From the NCBI RefSeq assembly GCF_014207855.1, contig NZ_JACHKZ010000010.1:1-64000 (forward strand): a stretch of 64,000 nucleotides of DNA, read 5' to 3'. Source of the stretch: Comamonas odontotermitis. Lineage in GTDB: Bacteria > Pseudomonadota > Gammaproteobacteria > Burkholderiales > Burkholderiaceae_C. Made by a program: the position numbers and the translations under genes. Below are positions 16,801-29,354 of the stretch, in pieces (position 1 is the stretch's first letter; every line of letters begins with the position of its first letter). Below the pieces are notes generated by a model that was not told the origin of the DNA, searched no databases, and worked only from the letters and a program-made list of their open reading frames with translations.

Positions 16801-17013
16801 TCAGGCGCCTTCACCGGAGGCTGGGGTTGCGATGGCATCGATCTCATCGTCGGTCAGGGGACGGGCTTCCACCTCCAGCATCACGGGAATGCCGTCGCGT
16901 ACCGGGTAGGCAAGGCGGGCGCTGCGCGATACCAGCTCCTGGCGCTCGCGGTCGTAACGCAGGGGGCCTTTGGTGACGGGGCACACCAGCAGTTCAAGCA
17001 GTTTCGGGTCCAT
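16801..17013 (-). CDS. Trm112-family (YcaR-like) small protein
   Basis: The protein has 70 residues from the ATG at 17013; an in-frame TTG at 17025 overlaps the lpxK stop and is an alternative. The family pattern is clear: [38 protein letters not shown] and [10 protein letters not shown]. Trm112-like proteins activate methyltransferases in eukaryotes and archaea; the bacterial short forms are associated with lpxK and kdsB, and their exact role is unclear. It belongs to the envelope operon. Confidence 0.92.
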   Translation of the reverse strand: MDPKLLELLVCPVTKGPLRYDRERQELVSRSARLAYPVRDGIPVMLEVEARPLTDDEIDAIATPASGEGA

Positions 17014-17021
17014 AACGGCAG

Positions 17022-18134
17022 TCAATCTTTCTGTGGTTGGGGCGTGTGCGGCGCGGATACCAGGGCATGCAGGCGGGAGTGCACATACGAGGCAAAGGCC
17101 GGGTCAATCTGCACCTGCAGTGGCACAGCCAAAGCCTGGGGGGCAATGCGCCATAGCTTGTGGGCATCCTTTTCGGTGCATAGCAGCACGGGTGTCTCCA
17201 TTGTAGGTGCCCCCGAATCCACCAATCCCAACCGGGCCAGCAATTGTGGATCGGCCAGGTCTGCGTGATCCGGCAAGGCACTGCTGCGCGCCTGCGGCAA
17301 TCCAGCTGCCTCCAGCATGGCAAAGAATTCCAGCGGGTAGGCAATGGCGGCCACTGCATGGATGCGGCGCCCGCGCAGACTGGACAGCGGGATGCGGCGG
17401 CCATCTTTCGCAATGGCGAAATCGGCCAGCTGGCGATCTACGGGCCAGGCGGCGGCACCGCAGCGGGCCAGCTTGACGGGGGGCTCGCCCGCATACAGGG
17501 CGATATCGAGCGGGCGCGGCCAGGGTTCGCGCAGCGGGCCGGCCGGCAGTTGCCAGCCATTGCCCACGTTCTGGCGGTTGAACACGGCAATTTCCAGGTC
17601 TCGCGCCAGAGCCAGATGTTGCAGACCATCGTCGCAGATGAGTACATCGATATCTTTATGCGCCGAAAGTGCTGCCTGTGCTGCATTTGCACGTTTGTTT
17701 GCCACAAACACAGGGGCGTTGGTGCGCTGCGCAATCAGCAGGGGCTCATCGCCCACCTCACGCGGGTCGCTGTGCCTTGTCACTTCCAGTGCAGCAGAGC
17801 TACCCGAGGTGGCGCGCCCATAGCCGCGCGATATGACGGCAGGCCGCCAACCCCTGGCTTGCAAAGCCTGTACTAGATGAATGGTGACAGGGGTCTTGCC
17901 AGCGCCGCCCGCAATCAGATTGCCCACCACCACGGTCGGCACGGGCGCGCGCCAGCTTTGAAGCACACCCGCCCGGTACAAGCTGCGTCGCAGGCTGCCC
18001 AGGCCGGCGTAGATCCACGCAAGAGGCAGCAATGCGCGTGCCAGCAATCCCTTGTGCTGCCAGGCATCGGTAATGCGGGCAGAGCGGGGGCGGCTGGTGG
18101 ACGGCTGGGAGGCGTTTGGCAGGGGGGCGGTCAT
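17022..18134 (-). CDS. lpxK: Tetraacyldisaccharide 4'-kinase (lipid A biosynthesis)
   Basis: This inner-membrane kinase phosphorylates the 4' position of the lipid A precursor. Its 370 residues are slightly longer than usual because of a Ser/Pro-rich N-terminal tail. A membrane-associated helix covers about 28-52. The Walker A motif GGAGKTP is at residues 76-82, followed by [11 protein letters not shown] and the conserved [15 protein letters not shown]. Its stop overlaps a possible start of the Trm112 gene. It lies downstream of exbD, probably in one operon. Confidence 0.96.
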   Translation of the reverse strand: MTAPLPNASQPSTSRPRSARITDAWQHKGLLARALLPLAWIYAGLGSLRRSLYRAGVLQSWRAPVPTVVVGNLIAGGAGKTPVTIHLVQALQARGWRPAVISRGYGRATSGSSAALEVTRHSDPREVGDEPLLIAQRTNAPVFVANKRANAAQAALSAHKDIDVLICDDGLQHLALARDLEIAVFNRQNVGNGWQLPAGPLREPWPRPLDIALYAGEPPVKLARCGAAAWPVDRQLADFAIAKDGRRIPLSSLRGRRIHAVAAIAYPLEFFAMLEAAGLPQARSSALPDHADLADPQLLARLGLVDSGAPTMETPVLLCTEKDAHKLWRIAPQALAVPLQVQIDPAFASYVHSRLHALVSAPHTPQPQKD

Positions 18135-18188
18135 GCAGGCTGCATGCTAGCACTGCAGGCCCCGGTTGCCCGAGACCTGCAGCAGCAA

Positions 18189-18608
18189 TTATTTGCCTGC
18201 GGCTGACTGGGTAGCGAAGGTGACCTGGTTCAGGCCCACGCGGCGCGCGGCCTCCATCACGGAGACGACGGACTGGTGCGGTGCCATGGCATCGGCGCTG
18301 ATGATGATCACGCTGTCCTTGCCGGCGGTGGCGGCGCTGCGCAGAGCGGCTGCCATGTCGGCAACCGTTTTGCCTTCCAGCGCCGTCTTGTTGACGGCAT
18401 AGCGGCCGTCAGCGGCTACGGCGACGATGATTTCCTTGGGCCGGTCGCGCAGCTGCTCGGCATTGGCGATGGGCAAGGTGAGCTGCAGCTCGGTGAACTT
18501 GCTGTAGGTGGTCGACAGCATCAGAAAGATGAGGATCACCAGCAGCACGTCGATGAAGGGGATCAGGTTGATCTCCGGCTCTTCCTTGGTGCGGGGGCGA
18601 AAGTTCAT
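18189..18608 (-). CDS. exbD: Biopolymer transport protein ExbD/TolR
   Basis: The 139-residue protein has a short cytoplasmic tail (MNFRPRTKEEPEINLIPF) and one transmembrane helix (about 16-36, IPFIDVLLVILIFLMLSTT) with the conserved proton-path Asp. A periplasmic domain follows (VAVAADGRYAVNKTALEG). It works with ExbB in the proton-driven motor that energises TonB-dependent or related outer-membrane processes. It is 18 bp after exbB, and lpxK follows 54 bp later, matching the Burkholderiales cluster. Confidence 0.95.
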   Translation of the reverse strand: MNFRPRTKEEPEINLIPFIDVLLVILIFLMLSTTYSKFTELQLTLPIANAEQLRDRPKEIIVAVAADGRYAVNKTALEGKTVADMAAALRSAATAGKDSVIIISADAMAPHQSVVSVMEAARRVGLNQVTFATQSAAGK

Positions 18609-18626
18609 GCGCGGCTCCTGAGGTAA

Positions 18627-19247
18627 TCAGCCGCGGCGCAGCTTGTTCAGGTGGCGCAGGAACTGTTCGGCCGACAGCTCCAGGGTGAGGAGGTAGCCAT
18701 CGACGCGGCTGCGGAAATAGCGCCAGAAAATCAGCGCAGGAATCGCAACAATCAAGCCAAAGGCGGTGTTGTACAGCGCAATCGAGATACCGTGGGCCAG
18801 CAAGGTGGGGTTGTTGCCACCGCCACTTTGCGAGCCGAAGATTTCGATCATGCCGATGACCGTGCCCAGCAGTCCTAAAAGAGGAGCGGCCGATGCAATG
18901 GTGGCAATCGCTGTAAGGTATTTTTCGAGATTCTGGGCAACCCGGCGGCCTGCGCTTTCCATGGTGGCGCGCAGGTCGGCTTCGGAGATGCGGGGTTCGC
19001 TGTTGATGGCACGCAGACCGCTGGCCAGTACCTCGCCCAGGGCAGAGTTCTGTCCCAGCTGGTTCACCACTTCGGCGCTGGGTACGTTGTGGGCAGAGAC
19101 GGAAATCGCCTCTTGCAGCAGATTAGGGGGGGCGACCTTGGCCGTCTTCAGTGCCAGAAACCGTTCAACAACCAGTGCGAGGGCCAGGATGGAGCAGACG
19201 ATCAAAGGCCAGATCGGCCAGCCTGCGGCTTGAATAATGGAAAACAA
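18627..19247 (-). CDS. exbB: MotA/TolQ/ExbB proton-channel protein
   Basis: The protein has 206 residues if translation starts at the TTG at 19247, which follows GGAGAGAG at good spacing and begins LFSIIQAAGWPIWPLIV, the usual family N-terminus. An upstream ATG at 19292 would add 15 residues. There are three membrane helices: about 10-30, 95-120 and 145-170 (AAPLLGLLGTVIGMIEIF is the conserved second helix). It pairs with ExbD to convert proton flow into work across the envelope. It is the first gene of the exbB-exbD-lpxK-Trm112 run. Confidence 0.93.
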   Translation of the reverse strand: MFSIIQAAGWPIWPLIVCSILALALVVERFLALKTAKVAPPNLLQEAISVSAHNVPSAEVVNQLGQNSALGEVLASGLRAINSEPRISEADLRATMESAGRRVAQNLEKYLTAIATIASAAPLLGLLGTVIGMIEIFGSQSGGGNNPTLLAHGISIALYNTAFGLIVAIPALIFWRYFRSRVDGYLLTLELSAEQFLRHLNKLRRG

Positions 19248-19862
19248 AATCTCTCTCCGCTCGTTCTTTTTCAGCAATGCATTATGGCCCAACGTGGCCT
19301 GCTGTCAGCCTAAAATCATGTCGGGCGCGGCCTGCAGCCAACAGGGTGAAAGAAATGGTGGCATGTTGCGTCGAGTCTTCCACAGAATGTGTGGATAACT
19401 TTGTGGGCAATCTGTCATCAGCCAGAAAAATTGCTGAAAGCACGGGGTTTTTCTTAGATTGCTTAAAAAATAAGCTGATAAAAATATTTATAAATCAATA
19501 TCTTGTACGTGCATTCGATATTTTGTGCTACAGAGTATGACGATCGGATGACGTACTGAGGCGCCTTGCCCGCTGTGGACTACTGCCTTGCCTCCTGTGC
19601 GGAACTGGGTGCTCCCTGCTTTGGGCGGAGGCCCCAACCCTCTCGCTCTGCAAAAGTTGCGGGCAAAACCAGTCAGAATGCTGCACGATGTTGTTTTTTA
19701 GAGTGGATGGTGGCAATGAGCAGGTATGGGCGCCTGTAAAGCGCAAGCTGCCATGCCGTCGGCGCCCGGCGATCCCGCAGGATATTGGGTGCAGATTGGG
19801 ATAGATTTGCTATGTTAAGAATAGCAAAATGCGCTTGTTGATGGGGCGTTAGAGGCAAATTT
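19248..19862. other. Intergenic region between exbB and xseA, partly AT-rich
   Basis: About 615 bp hold the divergent promoters. The stretch 19430-19545 is much more AT-rich than its surroundings. A perfect inverted repeat, TTTGCTAT-N7-ATAGCAAA, lies at 19806-19828 ahead of xseA. No protein-coding frame here has plausible composition. Confidence 0.5.
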
Positions 19863-21200
19863 ATGGATAACTTTGACATTCCGGCCACCGCCGCCCCGCG
19901 CACGTGGGAAGTCGGCGCGCTGTGCCGCGCCGTGGGCGACGCGCTGGCGGCGCGCTTCAATCCGGTGGCGGTGCGCGGGGAGCTGAGCGGCTTTTCGCGG
20001 GCGGCCAGTGGTCACTGCTACTTCAATCTCAAGGATGTGAATGGCCAGATCCGCTGCGCCATGTTCAAGCGCGCCGCGCAGTCGCTTGGCTTTGCGCCAC
20101 GCGATGGCGAGCTGGTGGAGGTGGTGGGAAAGCTCGGCGTGTATGAACAGCGTGGCGATCTGCAATTGATTGTGGAGGACATGCGCCGAGCCGGGCAGGG
20201 CGCTTTGTTCGAGCAGTTTTTGCGCCTCAAGGCGCAGCTGGATGCCGAAGGCCTGTTTGACGCTGCCCGCAAGCGTCCGTTGCCGCTGATGCCGCGCGGC
20301 ATCGGTATCGTCACCTCGCTGGGTGCGGCTGCACTGCACGATGTGGTTACCGCCTTGCGCCGCCGTGTGCCGCAATTGCCCGTGGTGCTGGTGCCCGCCC
20401 TGGTGCAAGGGGGGCAGGCAGCCCCATCGATGGTTGAAGCGCTACAAAAACTGTATCGGCTGGCGGAGGCGCAGATTGCGCTGGATGCGGGTTTGACGGA
20501 TGAGGCTCCGGCGGCGGCCATTGACGCCATCTTGCTCGTGCGCGGTGGTGGTTCGCTGGAAGACCTGTGGGCCTTCAACGATGAGCAGCTGGCGCGCACC
20601 ATCGCGCAAAGCCCGGTGCCACTGATCAGCGGCGTGGGGCACGAGACAGATTTCACCATTGCCGATTTCTGCGCCGATCTGCGCGCCCCCACGCCAACGG
20701 CAGCCGCCGAGCTGGTGTGCCAGCCTCGGGACGTGTGGCTGGGCGCACTAGACCTGGTGCAGGAGCGTCTGGATGACGCGGTGGAGCGGCACATTGATCG
20801 CCAGTTGCAACGCCTGGACATGGCGGCGCGCCAGATCGCCCGGCCCTCGGGCCTGGTCCACCGCCAGCAGCAAGGACTGGACCGCAGCGCACAGCGCCTG
20901 CAGGCAGCGGTGCAAAGCCAGCTGCACGGGCAGGACAAGCGCGTGCAGCATCTGGCCAGCACTTTCCCCAAGAGCGTGTCGCGCAGCCTGGAGCGGCAGC
21001 AGCAGCGCGTTGAGCAGCTAGGGGCGCGGCTGGAGTTGCTCAACCCGCGGCAGGTGCTCTCGCGCGGCTATGCGTTGCTCACGGGCATGGATGGCCAGGT
21101 CATCCATTCAGTAACGCAGGCGACACCGGGCAAGGCGATGCATGCAGAACTGGCCGATGGCAGTGTGGATGTGGTGGCCACCCAGCGCCTGCTGGTGTGA
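19863..21200 (+). CDS. xseA: Exodeoxyribonuclease VII large subunit
   Basis: The 445-residue subunit, with XseB, degrades single-stranded DNA to oligonucleotides in repair. An N-terminal OB-fold covers about 15-110 (WEVGALCRAVGDALAARFN, then GHCYFNLKDVNGQIRCAMFK). The catalytic core follows with RGIGIVTSLGAAALHDV, LVRGGGSLEDLWAFND and ISGVGHETDFTIADFCADLR. A long coiled C-terminus ends with LSRGYALLTGMDGQVI. AGAGG precedes the ATG. Confidence 0.97.
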   Translation: MDNFDIPATAAPRTWEVGALCRAVGDALAARFNPVAVRGELSGFSRAASGHCYFNLKDVNGQIRCAMFKRAAQSLGFAPRDGELVEVVGKLGVYEQRGDLQLIVEDMRRAGQGALFEQFLRLKAQLDAEGLFDAARKRPLPLMPRGIGIVTSLGAAALHDVVTALRRRVPQLPVVLVPALVQGGQAAPSMVEALQKLYRLAEAQIALDAGLTDEAPAAAIDAILLVRGGGSLEDLWAFNDEQLARTIAQSPVPLISGVGHETDFTIADFCADLRAPTPTAAAELVCQPRDVWLGALDLVQERLDDAVERHIDRQLQRLDMAARQIARPSGLVHRQQQGLDRSAQRLQAAVQSQLHGQDKRVQHLASTFPKSVSRSLERQQQRVEQLGARLELLNPRQVLSRGYALLTGMDGQVIHSVTQATPGKAMHAELADGSVDVVATQRLLV

Positions 21201-21467
21201 GCCAGGCGGGGCTGACGTTGCCGCGCGACTGCGCGATGCAGAACTGTTCCGGACATGCTTTTGAGGCGGTAGATTGTCGGCAACCGCTGACCCCGTACTG
21301 CCATGTCTGCGTGCTATGGTGGTCATATGAATTTCTGTTGAACCCTATTGGTCATCAGGTCGATTTTCCTTTCTACAATCGACCGATGCCAGCGAAAGCG
21401 CGGCGCCCTTTGCGGAGCGCACGCTGCTGCCCGTTTTGCAACCCATACCAACCACGAGGAAACGACG

Positions 21468-22049
21468 ATGGAACGCACTCTGCCACCCCTGCCTTATGCG
21501 CTTGATGCCCTGGCTCCTGCCTACAGCAAGGAAACCATGGAGTACCACTATGGCAAGCACCACAACGCTTATGTGGTGAACCTGAACAACCTGCAAAAAG
21601 GCACCGAGTTCGAGAACATGGAACTGGAAGACGTGGTCAAGAAGTCTTCCGGCGGTATTTACAACAACGCAGCCCAGATCTGGAACCACACCTTCTTCTG
21701 GAACTGCATGACCCCCAATGGCGGTGGCGCTCCTAGCGGCGCGCTGGCAGATGCCATCAACAAGAAGTGGGGCAGCTTCGACGAGTTCAAGAAGGCTTTC
21801 CAGGCATCGGCCGTGGGCAACTTCGGCTCGGGCTGGACCTGGCTGGTCAAGAAGGCTGACGGCTCGGTCGACATCGTCAACACGGGTGCCGCAGGCACGC
21901 CGCTGACCACTGCCGATAAGGCCCTGCTGACCGTGGACGTGTGGGAACACGCGTACTACATCGACTACCGTAACCTGCGTCCCAAGTTCGTTGAAACCTT
22001 CCTGGCCAGCCTCGTGAACTGGAAGTTCGCTGAAGCCAATTTCGCCTGA
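21468..22049 (+). CDS. sodB: Superoxide dismutase [Fe]
   Basis: The protein has 193 residues from an ATG preceded by GAGGAAA; the longer open frame upstream has no homology. The iron-superoxide-dismutase signature is complete: [46 protein letters not shown] and [17 protein letters not shown], which supply the His/His/Asp/His metal ligands. The Fe type is indicated by [11 protein letters not shown] and the GAAGTPLT segment. It is cytoplasmic, with no signal peptide. It is a single-gene unit with its own terminator. Confidence 0.97.
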   Translation: MERTLPPLPYALDALAPAYSKETMEYHYGKHHNAYVVNLNNLQKGTEFENMELEDVVKKSSGGIYNNAAQIWNHTFFWNCMTPNGGGAPSGALADAINKKWGSFDEFKKAFQASAVGNFGSGWTWLVKKADGSVDIVNTGAAGTPLTTADKALLTVDVWEHAYYIDYRNLRPKFVETFLASLVNWKFAEANFA

Positions 22050-22087
22050 TCTTCCAGCGCATAGCGGCTTGCTTTCAGGCAAGCCCG

Positions 22088-22118
22088 AACGCCTCCGTAA
22101 GGAGGCGTTTTCTTTTTA
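22088..22118 (+). terminator. sodB: Rho-independent terminator of sodB
   Basis: AACGCCTCC and GGAGGCGTT form a 9-bp stem with loop GTAA, followed by TTCTTTTTAT, 39 bp after the sodB stop. Confidence 0.88.
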
Positions 22119-22143
22119 TATCCACCAATGCCAGGCAGGCGCT

Positions 22144-23052
22144 TCAGGGCGCTGCCTGCAACAGGCGTATCAGTTCGCGCAGCGCAGCGGGCACATGGCG
22201 GCGGCTCGAATAGTAGAGATAAAAGCCCTCGGTCTGGGGGCACCAGTCCTGCAGCACACATTCCAGTCGGCCGGACGACAGTGCTTCGCCCACCATGCCG
22301 TCATAGACATAGGCAAGGCCCATGCCGTCCAGTGCGGCCTGCAGCACCAGCTGGTCGTCATCCAGCGTCAAGGGGCCGCTCACCGGTACTTCCAGGCTCT
22401 GGCCTCTTTTGGCGAACTCCCATGCGTAGGGGGCACTGCCCGGAAAGCGGCGGTTGATGCAGGCATGTGCCGCCAAGTCGCGTGGGTGCTTGGGGCGGCC
22501 ATGGAGATCAAGGTAGGCAGGCGTGGCTACCACCAGAAAGCGGGGCGCAGGCCGCAGCGGCAGCGCCACCATGTCTGCTGCCACGCGCGCGCCGAAGCGG
22601 ATGCCGGCATCGAACCCGTCTTGCACGATATCCACCATGCGGTCGTCCGTGACGATCTCCAGCAGCACCTTCGGGCAGCGCGCGTGGAATGCGGCCAGCA
22701 GCGGCGCCAGTACCAGCCTTGCGGCCTGCCGGGGCACATTGAGCCGCAGCGTGCCCGATGGCGTGCCGCCCAATTCGCGCACCTCACGCAACGCTCCGTG
22801 GATGTCCTGCAGCGCTGGAGAGAGCCGCTCCAGCAGCAGTTGCCCGGCTTCCGTCGGCGTCACGCTGCGCGTCGTTCGGTTGAGCAGGCGCGTGCCCAGC
22901 GCCTCTTCGACCTGACGAAGGCTGTGGCTGAGGGCCGAGGGCGTAACACCCAGCTGGCGGGCTGCCTTGCTGAAGCTGCGCTGCTGGGCCACCTGCACGA
23001 AGGCGGCAAGGGCGTCGAGGCTGGTTTCACCCGTTTCCGAGAGGTTTTTCAT
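22144..23052 (-). CDS. LysR-family transcriptional regulator
   Basis: This 302-residue LysR protein has its N-terminal winged helix-turn-helix in about residues 12-72 (SFSKAARQLGVTPSALSHSL, then LNRTTRSVTPTEAG), followed by a two-lobed effector-binding domain. It is divergent from the aldo/keto reductase gene with about 100 bp between starts, the classic arrangement for local regulation. The effector is unknown. Confidence 0.92.
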   Translation of the reverse strand: MKNLSETGETSLDALAAFVQVAQQRSFSKAARQLGVTPSALSHSLRQVEEALGTRLLNRTTRSVTPTEAGQLLLERLSPALQDIHGALREVRELGGTPSGTLRLNVPRQAARLVLAPLLAAFHARCPKVLLEIVTDDRMVDIVQDGFDAGIRFGARVAADMVALPLRPAPRFLVVATPAYLDLHGRPKHPRDLAAHACINRRFPGSAPYAWEFAKRGQSLEVPVSGPLTLDDDQLVLQAALDGMGLAYVYDGMVGEALSSGRLECVLQDWCPQTEGFYLYYSSRRHVPAALRELIRLLQAAP

Positions 23053-23149
23053 TTGTGAAATCTGCTCAATGATTCATCAAGCATTGTAGGGATTATCAAA
23101 TGCAGTGCGCTGGCCCACACTGGTGCTGTTTTCGTAGAAAGGACGTGAA

Positions 23150-24174
<1,025 letters not shown>

Positions 24175-24591
24175 CTAATCCACCACCTTGCCGCGCAGCG
24201 CCTTCACATTGGAGCGCAGGCTCTTGCCCTGCAGGCGGCGCTGCTGCGATCCCCAGGTGGGCTTGGTAGCGCGGCGCTTGCGGGGCACGGCGGCAGCCTG
24301 CGCCACCAGGGCGTTGAGGCGCTGCAGGGCATCCCACAGATTGTGTTCCTGCGTGCGGTACTGCTGGGCCTTGATGATGATCACGCCTTCGGTCGTGATG
24401 CGGCTGTCGCTCAGGGCCAGCAGGCGTTGCTGCACGGCCTCGGGCAGGCGCGATGCCCGGATGTCAAAGCGCAGGTGCACGGCGCTGCTCACCTTGTTGA
24501 CGTTCTGCCCACCTGGCCCCTGTGCACGCACGGCTGTCCACTGCACGTCGGCTTCGTGCAGTTCCAGGGTGGCGGGGCGTGGAGCGGTCAT
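24175..24591 (-). CDS. arfB: Alternative ribosome-rescue factor / peptidyl-tRNA hydrolase ArfB
   Basis: The protein has 137 residues from the ATG at 24591; the longer frame adds 17 unconserved residues. The GGQ catalytic loop is intact (AQGPGGQNVNKVSSAVHLRF), as in release-factor-like proteins that free stalled nascent chains. The basic C-terminal tail (KRRATKPTWGSQQRRLQGKS) is the part that enters the empty mRNA channel of non-stop ribosomes. The length matches YaeJ. It is convergent with the aldo/keto reductase gene, only 9 bp away. Confidence 0.94.
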   Translation of the reverse strand: MTAPRPATLELHEADVQWTAVRAQGPGGQNVNKVSSAVHLRFDIRASRLPEAVQQRLLALSDSRITTEGVIIIKAQQYRTQEHNLWDALQRLNALVAQAAAVPRKRRATKPTWGSQQRRLQGKSLRSNVKALRGKVVD

Positions 24592-24932
24592 GGCAGGTAT
24601 ATGGTTTGGGAGATTCACAAATGTGCAGCAGGCAGCGCGCATTATGAAGGTGGCAGGGCTTTGCGACAGCGCGGCCTGTGCGCATGCCGGCGCCTTGGGT
24701 GATCAATTCGCTGGGGCAACTCTTGTATAAGACTTAAAAACCAGCGACAATCCTTTCCCGTTGAATTCCGTATTGTGATATTGCATTGCGCCATTGATGG
24801 GATTACCCGGAGCTGGTTGCGGCGCACGTCATAAGATGGCTTCACGCGGGCGTATATGTGTATATATAGGCAGACGAGACCACTGCCTGCAGTTGCAGCG
24901 CTCCCCCGAACTTTTGCCACTTGAAAGACCAG
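24592..24932. other. Divergent promoter region between arfB and the monomeric icd
   Basis: The region is about 340 bp without a supported gene. An AT-rich alternating tract (GTATATGTGTATATATAGG at 24852-24870) lies about 65 bp before the icd start and may be part of a promoter. A frame running antisense through icd ends inside this region but is a shadow. Confidence 0.45.
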
Positions 24933-27164
24933 ATGACTACCCAGCAACCCACCATCATCTACACCCTGACCGACGAAGCGCCTCGCCTGGCGACCGCGTC
25001 GTTCCTGCCCATCGTGCGCAGCTTCGCGGGCGCGGCAGGCATCAATGTGGCCGAGAGTGATATTTCGCTGGCAGCCCGCATTCTCGGTGAGTTCCCCGAT
25101 GTTCTGACCGAGGCACAGCGCGTTCCCAACAATCTGGCAGACCTGGGCAAGCTGACCCTGACGCCGGACGCCAACATCATCAAGCTGCCCAACATCTCGG
25201 CATCGGTGGGCCAGTTGCAGGAAGCCATCAAGGAGCTGCAGGACAAGGGCTACAAGCTGCCCGACTATCCTGAGAACCCCAGCACGCCGGAAGAAAAGGA
25301 CATCAAGGCGCGCTACAGCAAGTGCATCGGCTCGGCGGTGAACCCCGTGCTGCGCGAAGGCAATTCCGACCGCCGCGCGCCAGCCGCCGTCAAGAACTAC
25401 GCCAAGAAGCACCCGCACTCGATGGGTGAATGGAAACAGTGGTCGCAGACCCATGTCTCGCATATGGAAGAGGGCGATTTCTACCACGGCGAAAAGTCCA
25501 TGACCCTGGACAAGGCCCGTGATGTGAAGATGGTGCTGGAGACCAAGTCCGGCAAGACCATTGTGCTGAAGGAAAAGGTCAAGCTGCAGGATGCAGAAGT
25601 GATCGATTCCATGTTCATGAGCAAAAAGGCCCTGCTGGCTTTCTACGAGCGCGAGATCGAAGACTGCCGCGAATCGGGCATCCTCTTTTCGCTGCACGTC
25701 AAGGCGACGATGATGAAGGTGTCCCACCCCATCGTGTTCGGCCACTGCGTCAAGATCTTCTACAAGGAAGCTTTCGAAAAGCACGGCAAGCTGTTTGACG
25801 AGCTGGGCGTGAACGTGAACAACGGCATGGCCGATCTGTACGCCAAGATCGACACGCTGCCCGCGTCGCAGCGCGACGAGATCATCCGCGATCTGCACAA
25901 GTGCCAGGAGCACCGTCCGCGTCTGGCCATGGTCGACTCGGCCAAGGGCATCACCAACTTCCATTCGCCCAACGATGTGATCGTGGACGCCTCGATGCCT
26001 GCGATGATCCGCGGCGGCGGCAAGATGTGGGCTGCCGATGGCAAGCCCTACGATTGCAAGGCCGTGATGCCTGAATCGACCTTTGCCCGCATCTACCAGG
26101 AAGTGATCAACTTCTGCAAGTGGCACGGCAACTTCGACCCGCGCACCATGGGCACCGTGCCCAACGTGGGCCTGATGGCGCAGAAGGCCGAGGAATATGG
26201 CTCGCACGACAAGACTTTCGAAATCTCCGAAGACGGCGTGGCCAACATCGTTGACATCGCCACCGGCGAAGTGCTGATGAGCCAGAACGTGGAAGCGGGC
26301 GATATCTGGCGCATGTGCCAGGTCAAGGATGCACCGATCCGCGACTGGGTGAAGCTGGCCGTCACGCGCGCCCGCAACTCCGGCATGCCTGCCGTGTTCT
26401 GGCTCGACCCCTACCGTCCGCACGAGTCCGAGCTGATCCAGAAGGTCAACAAGTACCTCAAGGACCACGACACCAGCGGCCTGGAAATCTACATCCTGTC
26501 GCAAGTGCGCGCCATGCGCTACACGCTGGAGCGCGCTGCCCGCGGCCTGGACACCATCTCGGTGACCGGCAACATCCTGCGCGACTACCTGACCGATCTG
26601 TTCCCGATCCTGGAGCTGGGCACCTCGGCCAAGATGCTGTCTGTCGTGCCTCTGATGGAAGGCGGCGGCCTGTACGAGACCGGCGCTGGCGGCTCCGCTC
26701 CCAAGCACGTCGAGCAGCTGGTGGAAGAAAACCACCTGCGCTGGGATTCGCTGGGTGAGTTCCTGGCACTGGCCGTGTCGTTTGAAGAGTTGGGTATCAA
26801 GAACAACAACAGCCGCGCCAAGCTGCTGGCCAAGACTCTGGACGAGGCCACCGGCAAGCTGCTGGATCTGGACAAGTCTCCATCGCGCCGCACCGGTGAG
26901 CTGGACAACCGTGGCTCGCAGTTCTACATCGCGCTGTACTGGGCCCAGGCACTGGCCGCGCAGAGCGAAGACAAGGAGCTGGCTGCCAAGTTTGCGCCTA
27001 TCGCCCAGCAACTGGCCGACAACGAAGCCAAGATCGTTGGTGAGTTGAAGGCTGTGCAGGGCAAGGCCGTGGATATCGGCGGTTACTACCAGCCCGATAC
27101 CGCCAAGCTGGATGCTGTGATGCGCCCCAGCGCCACCTTCAACAAGGTGGTTGCCGAAATCTGA
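24933..27164 (+). CDS. icd: NADP-dependent isocitrate dehydrogenase, monomeric type
   Basis: The 743-residue enzyme is of the IDH-II (monomeric, about 80 kDa) class, which oxidatively decarboxylates isocitrate to 2-oxoglutarate in the TCA cycle. Family landmarks are [20 protein letters not shown] at the start, [20 protein letters not shown] (substrate binding), then [19 protein letters not shown] and [20 protein letters not shown] near the end. I prefer the ATG over an upstream TTG at 24921. A strong terminator follows. A second, unrelated IDH gene lies 0.9 kb downstream. Confidence 0.97.
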   Translation: MTTQQPTIIYTLTDEAPRLATASFLPIVRSFAGAAGINVAESDISLAARILGEFPDVLTEAQRVPNNLADLGKLTLTPDANIIKLPNISASVGQLQEAIKELQDKGYKLPDYPENPSTPEEKDIKARYSKCIGSAVNPVLREGNSDRRAPAAVKNYAKKHPHSMGEWKQWSQTHVSHMEEGDFYHGEKSMTLDKARDVKMVLETKSGKTIVLKEKVKLQDAEVIDSMFMSKKALLAFYEREIEDCRESGILFSLHVKATMMKVSHPIVFGHCVKIFYKEAFEKHGKLFDELGVNVNNGMADLYAKIDTLPASQRDEIIRDLHKCQEHRPRLAMVDSAKGITNFHSPNDVIVDASMPAMIRGGGKMWAADGKPYDCKAVMPESTFARIYQEVINFCKWHGNFDPRTMGTVPNVGLMAQKAEEYGSHDKTFEISEDGVANIVDIATGEVLMSQNVEAGDIWRMCQVKDAPIRDWVKLAVTRARNSGMPAVFWLDPYRPHESELIQKVNKYLKDHDTSGLEIYILSQVRAMRYTLERAARGLDTISVTGNILRDYLTDLFPILELGTSAKMLSVVPLMEGGGLYETGAGGSAPKHVEQLVEENHLRWDSLGEFLALAVSFEELGIKNNNSRAKLLAKTLDEATGKLLDLDKSPSRRTGELDNRGSQFYIALYWAQALAAQSEDKELAAKFAPIAQQLADNEAKIVGELKAVQGKAVDIGGYYQPDTAKLDAVMRPSATFNKVVAEI

Positions 27165-27220
27165 GATCGTGAAGGCGGTCTGACAAACCTCGTGTCTTGC
27201 GCAAGGCACGGGCTCCCATA

Positions 27221-27256
27221 AAAACACCGCAGCTTTCGGGCTGCGGTGTTTTTTTG
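27221..27256 (+). terminator. icd: Rho-independent terminator of the monomeric icd
   Basis: AAAACACCGCAGC and GCTGCGGTGTTTT form a 13-bp stem with a six-base loop and a run of T residues. Confidence 0.93.
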
Positions 27257-27402
27257 TGCTCGGCAATCGCAGGGCTCAATGTACTTCTTATTTGCTATAT
27301 GTATGATAGCTATCTGAGCTCAGGCATCAAGCACTACAGGCTTTTTGAAGAGTGCGCTGTAGCTGGTGCCAGCCGAAGCTTGCAGCGCCCCTGTGGCAGA
27401 CC

Positions 27403-27879
27403 TTACTGGCTGAAAGGCTTGCCGCGCAATTGGGCGCCTTCGGCAATGCCCTTCTGTTTGAACCAGCCCTGGTTCATTTCGAGCACATAGCGCACCGGCT
27501 TGCGCGAGCAGTGTGAATCTTCGGTCATGGGCTGCATGTCGGCGAGGTTGACGATGGTGCCGTCGTCGGCCACAAAGGCAGCGGTCAGAGGCAGCAAGGT
27601 GTTCTTCATCCAGAAGCACTGCATGGCGGGCTGCTCAAACACGAACAACATGCCTTCGGCTGCAGGCATTTCCTTGCGGTGCATCAAGCCAACTTCGCGC
27701 TGGCGTGGTGTCTGCGCCACCTGGGCGTGGATGCGGTGCATGCCGACGGACAGCTCGGCACGCGGCAGGTTCATCTGCGGCTCGCCAGCCGTCTGGGCAG
27801 CGGCAGAAAGACTGAGTGCTGCCGTACCCAGGGCCAGGGCGGCGCCGGTACTGCGGGCAAGAAAATTCAGGCAAGACAT
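27403..27879 (-). CDS. DUF192-domain exported protein
   Basis: The protein has 158 residues from the ATG at 27879. A signal peptide covers about residues 1-28 (ARSTGAALALGTAALSLSAA). The DUF192 domain follows (RIHAQVAQTPRQREVGLMHR, GMLFVFEQPAMQCFWMKNT, then DMQPMTEDSHCSRKPVRYV and EMNQGW). Members are small periplasmic or extracellular proteins of unknown function. It lies between the two icd genes on the opposite strand, so it is probably not part of their regulation. Confidence 0.88.
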   Translation of the reverse strand: MSCLNFLARSTGAALALGTAALSLSAAAQTAGEPQMNLPRAELSVGMHRIHAQVAQTPRQREVGLMHRKEMPAAEGMLFVFEQPAMQCFWMKNTLLPLTAAFVADDGTIVNLADMQPMTEDSHCSRKPVRYVLEMNQGWFKQKGIAEGAQLRGKPFSQ

Positions 27880-28091
27880 AGGAAACAGGGCCTTCTCAAA
27901 AAACGGGCAGCGCAAAGCGCCGTGGGGGTTTTATACACGATCTGGGTGCAGCGTTGCACGACAAGCGCGGGCCCACTGTGCGCGACAGCAGAGGCGGCCA
28001 ATGTCGATAGAATCCTTCGCAGCAAAGCTGCTGCATGCACGCCAGGGCATGCAGCGCTGAACGGTTCCTGATGATTCTGGAGAGAGTTTCC

Positions 28092-29354
<1,263 letters not shown>

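Noticed and set aside
24642-27266. An 874-codon open frame antisense to the monomeric isocitrate dehydrogenase gene
   Set aside because: It lies entirely over icd, has His/Val/Gln-rich composition typical of the complementary frame of GC-rich genes, and shows no family resemblance.
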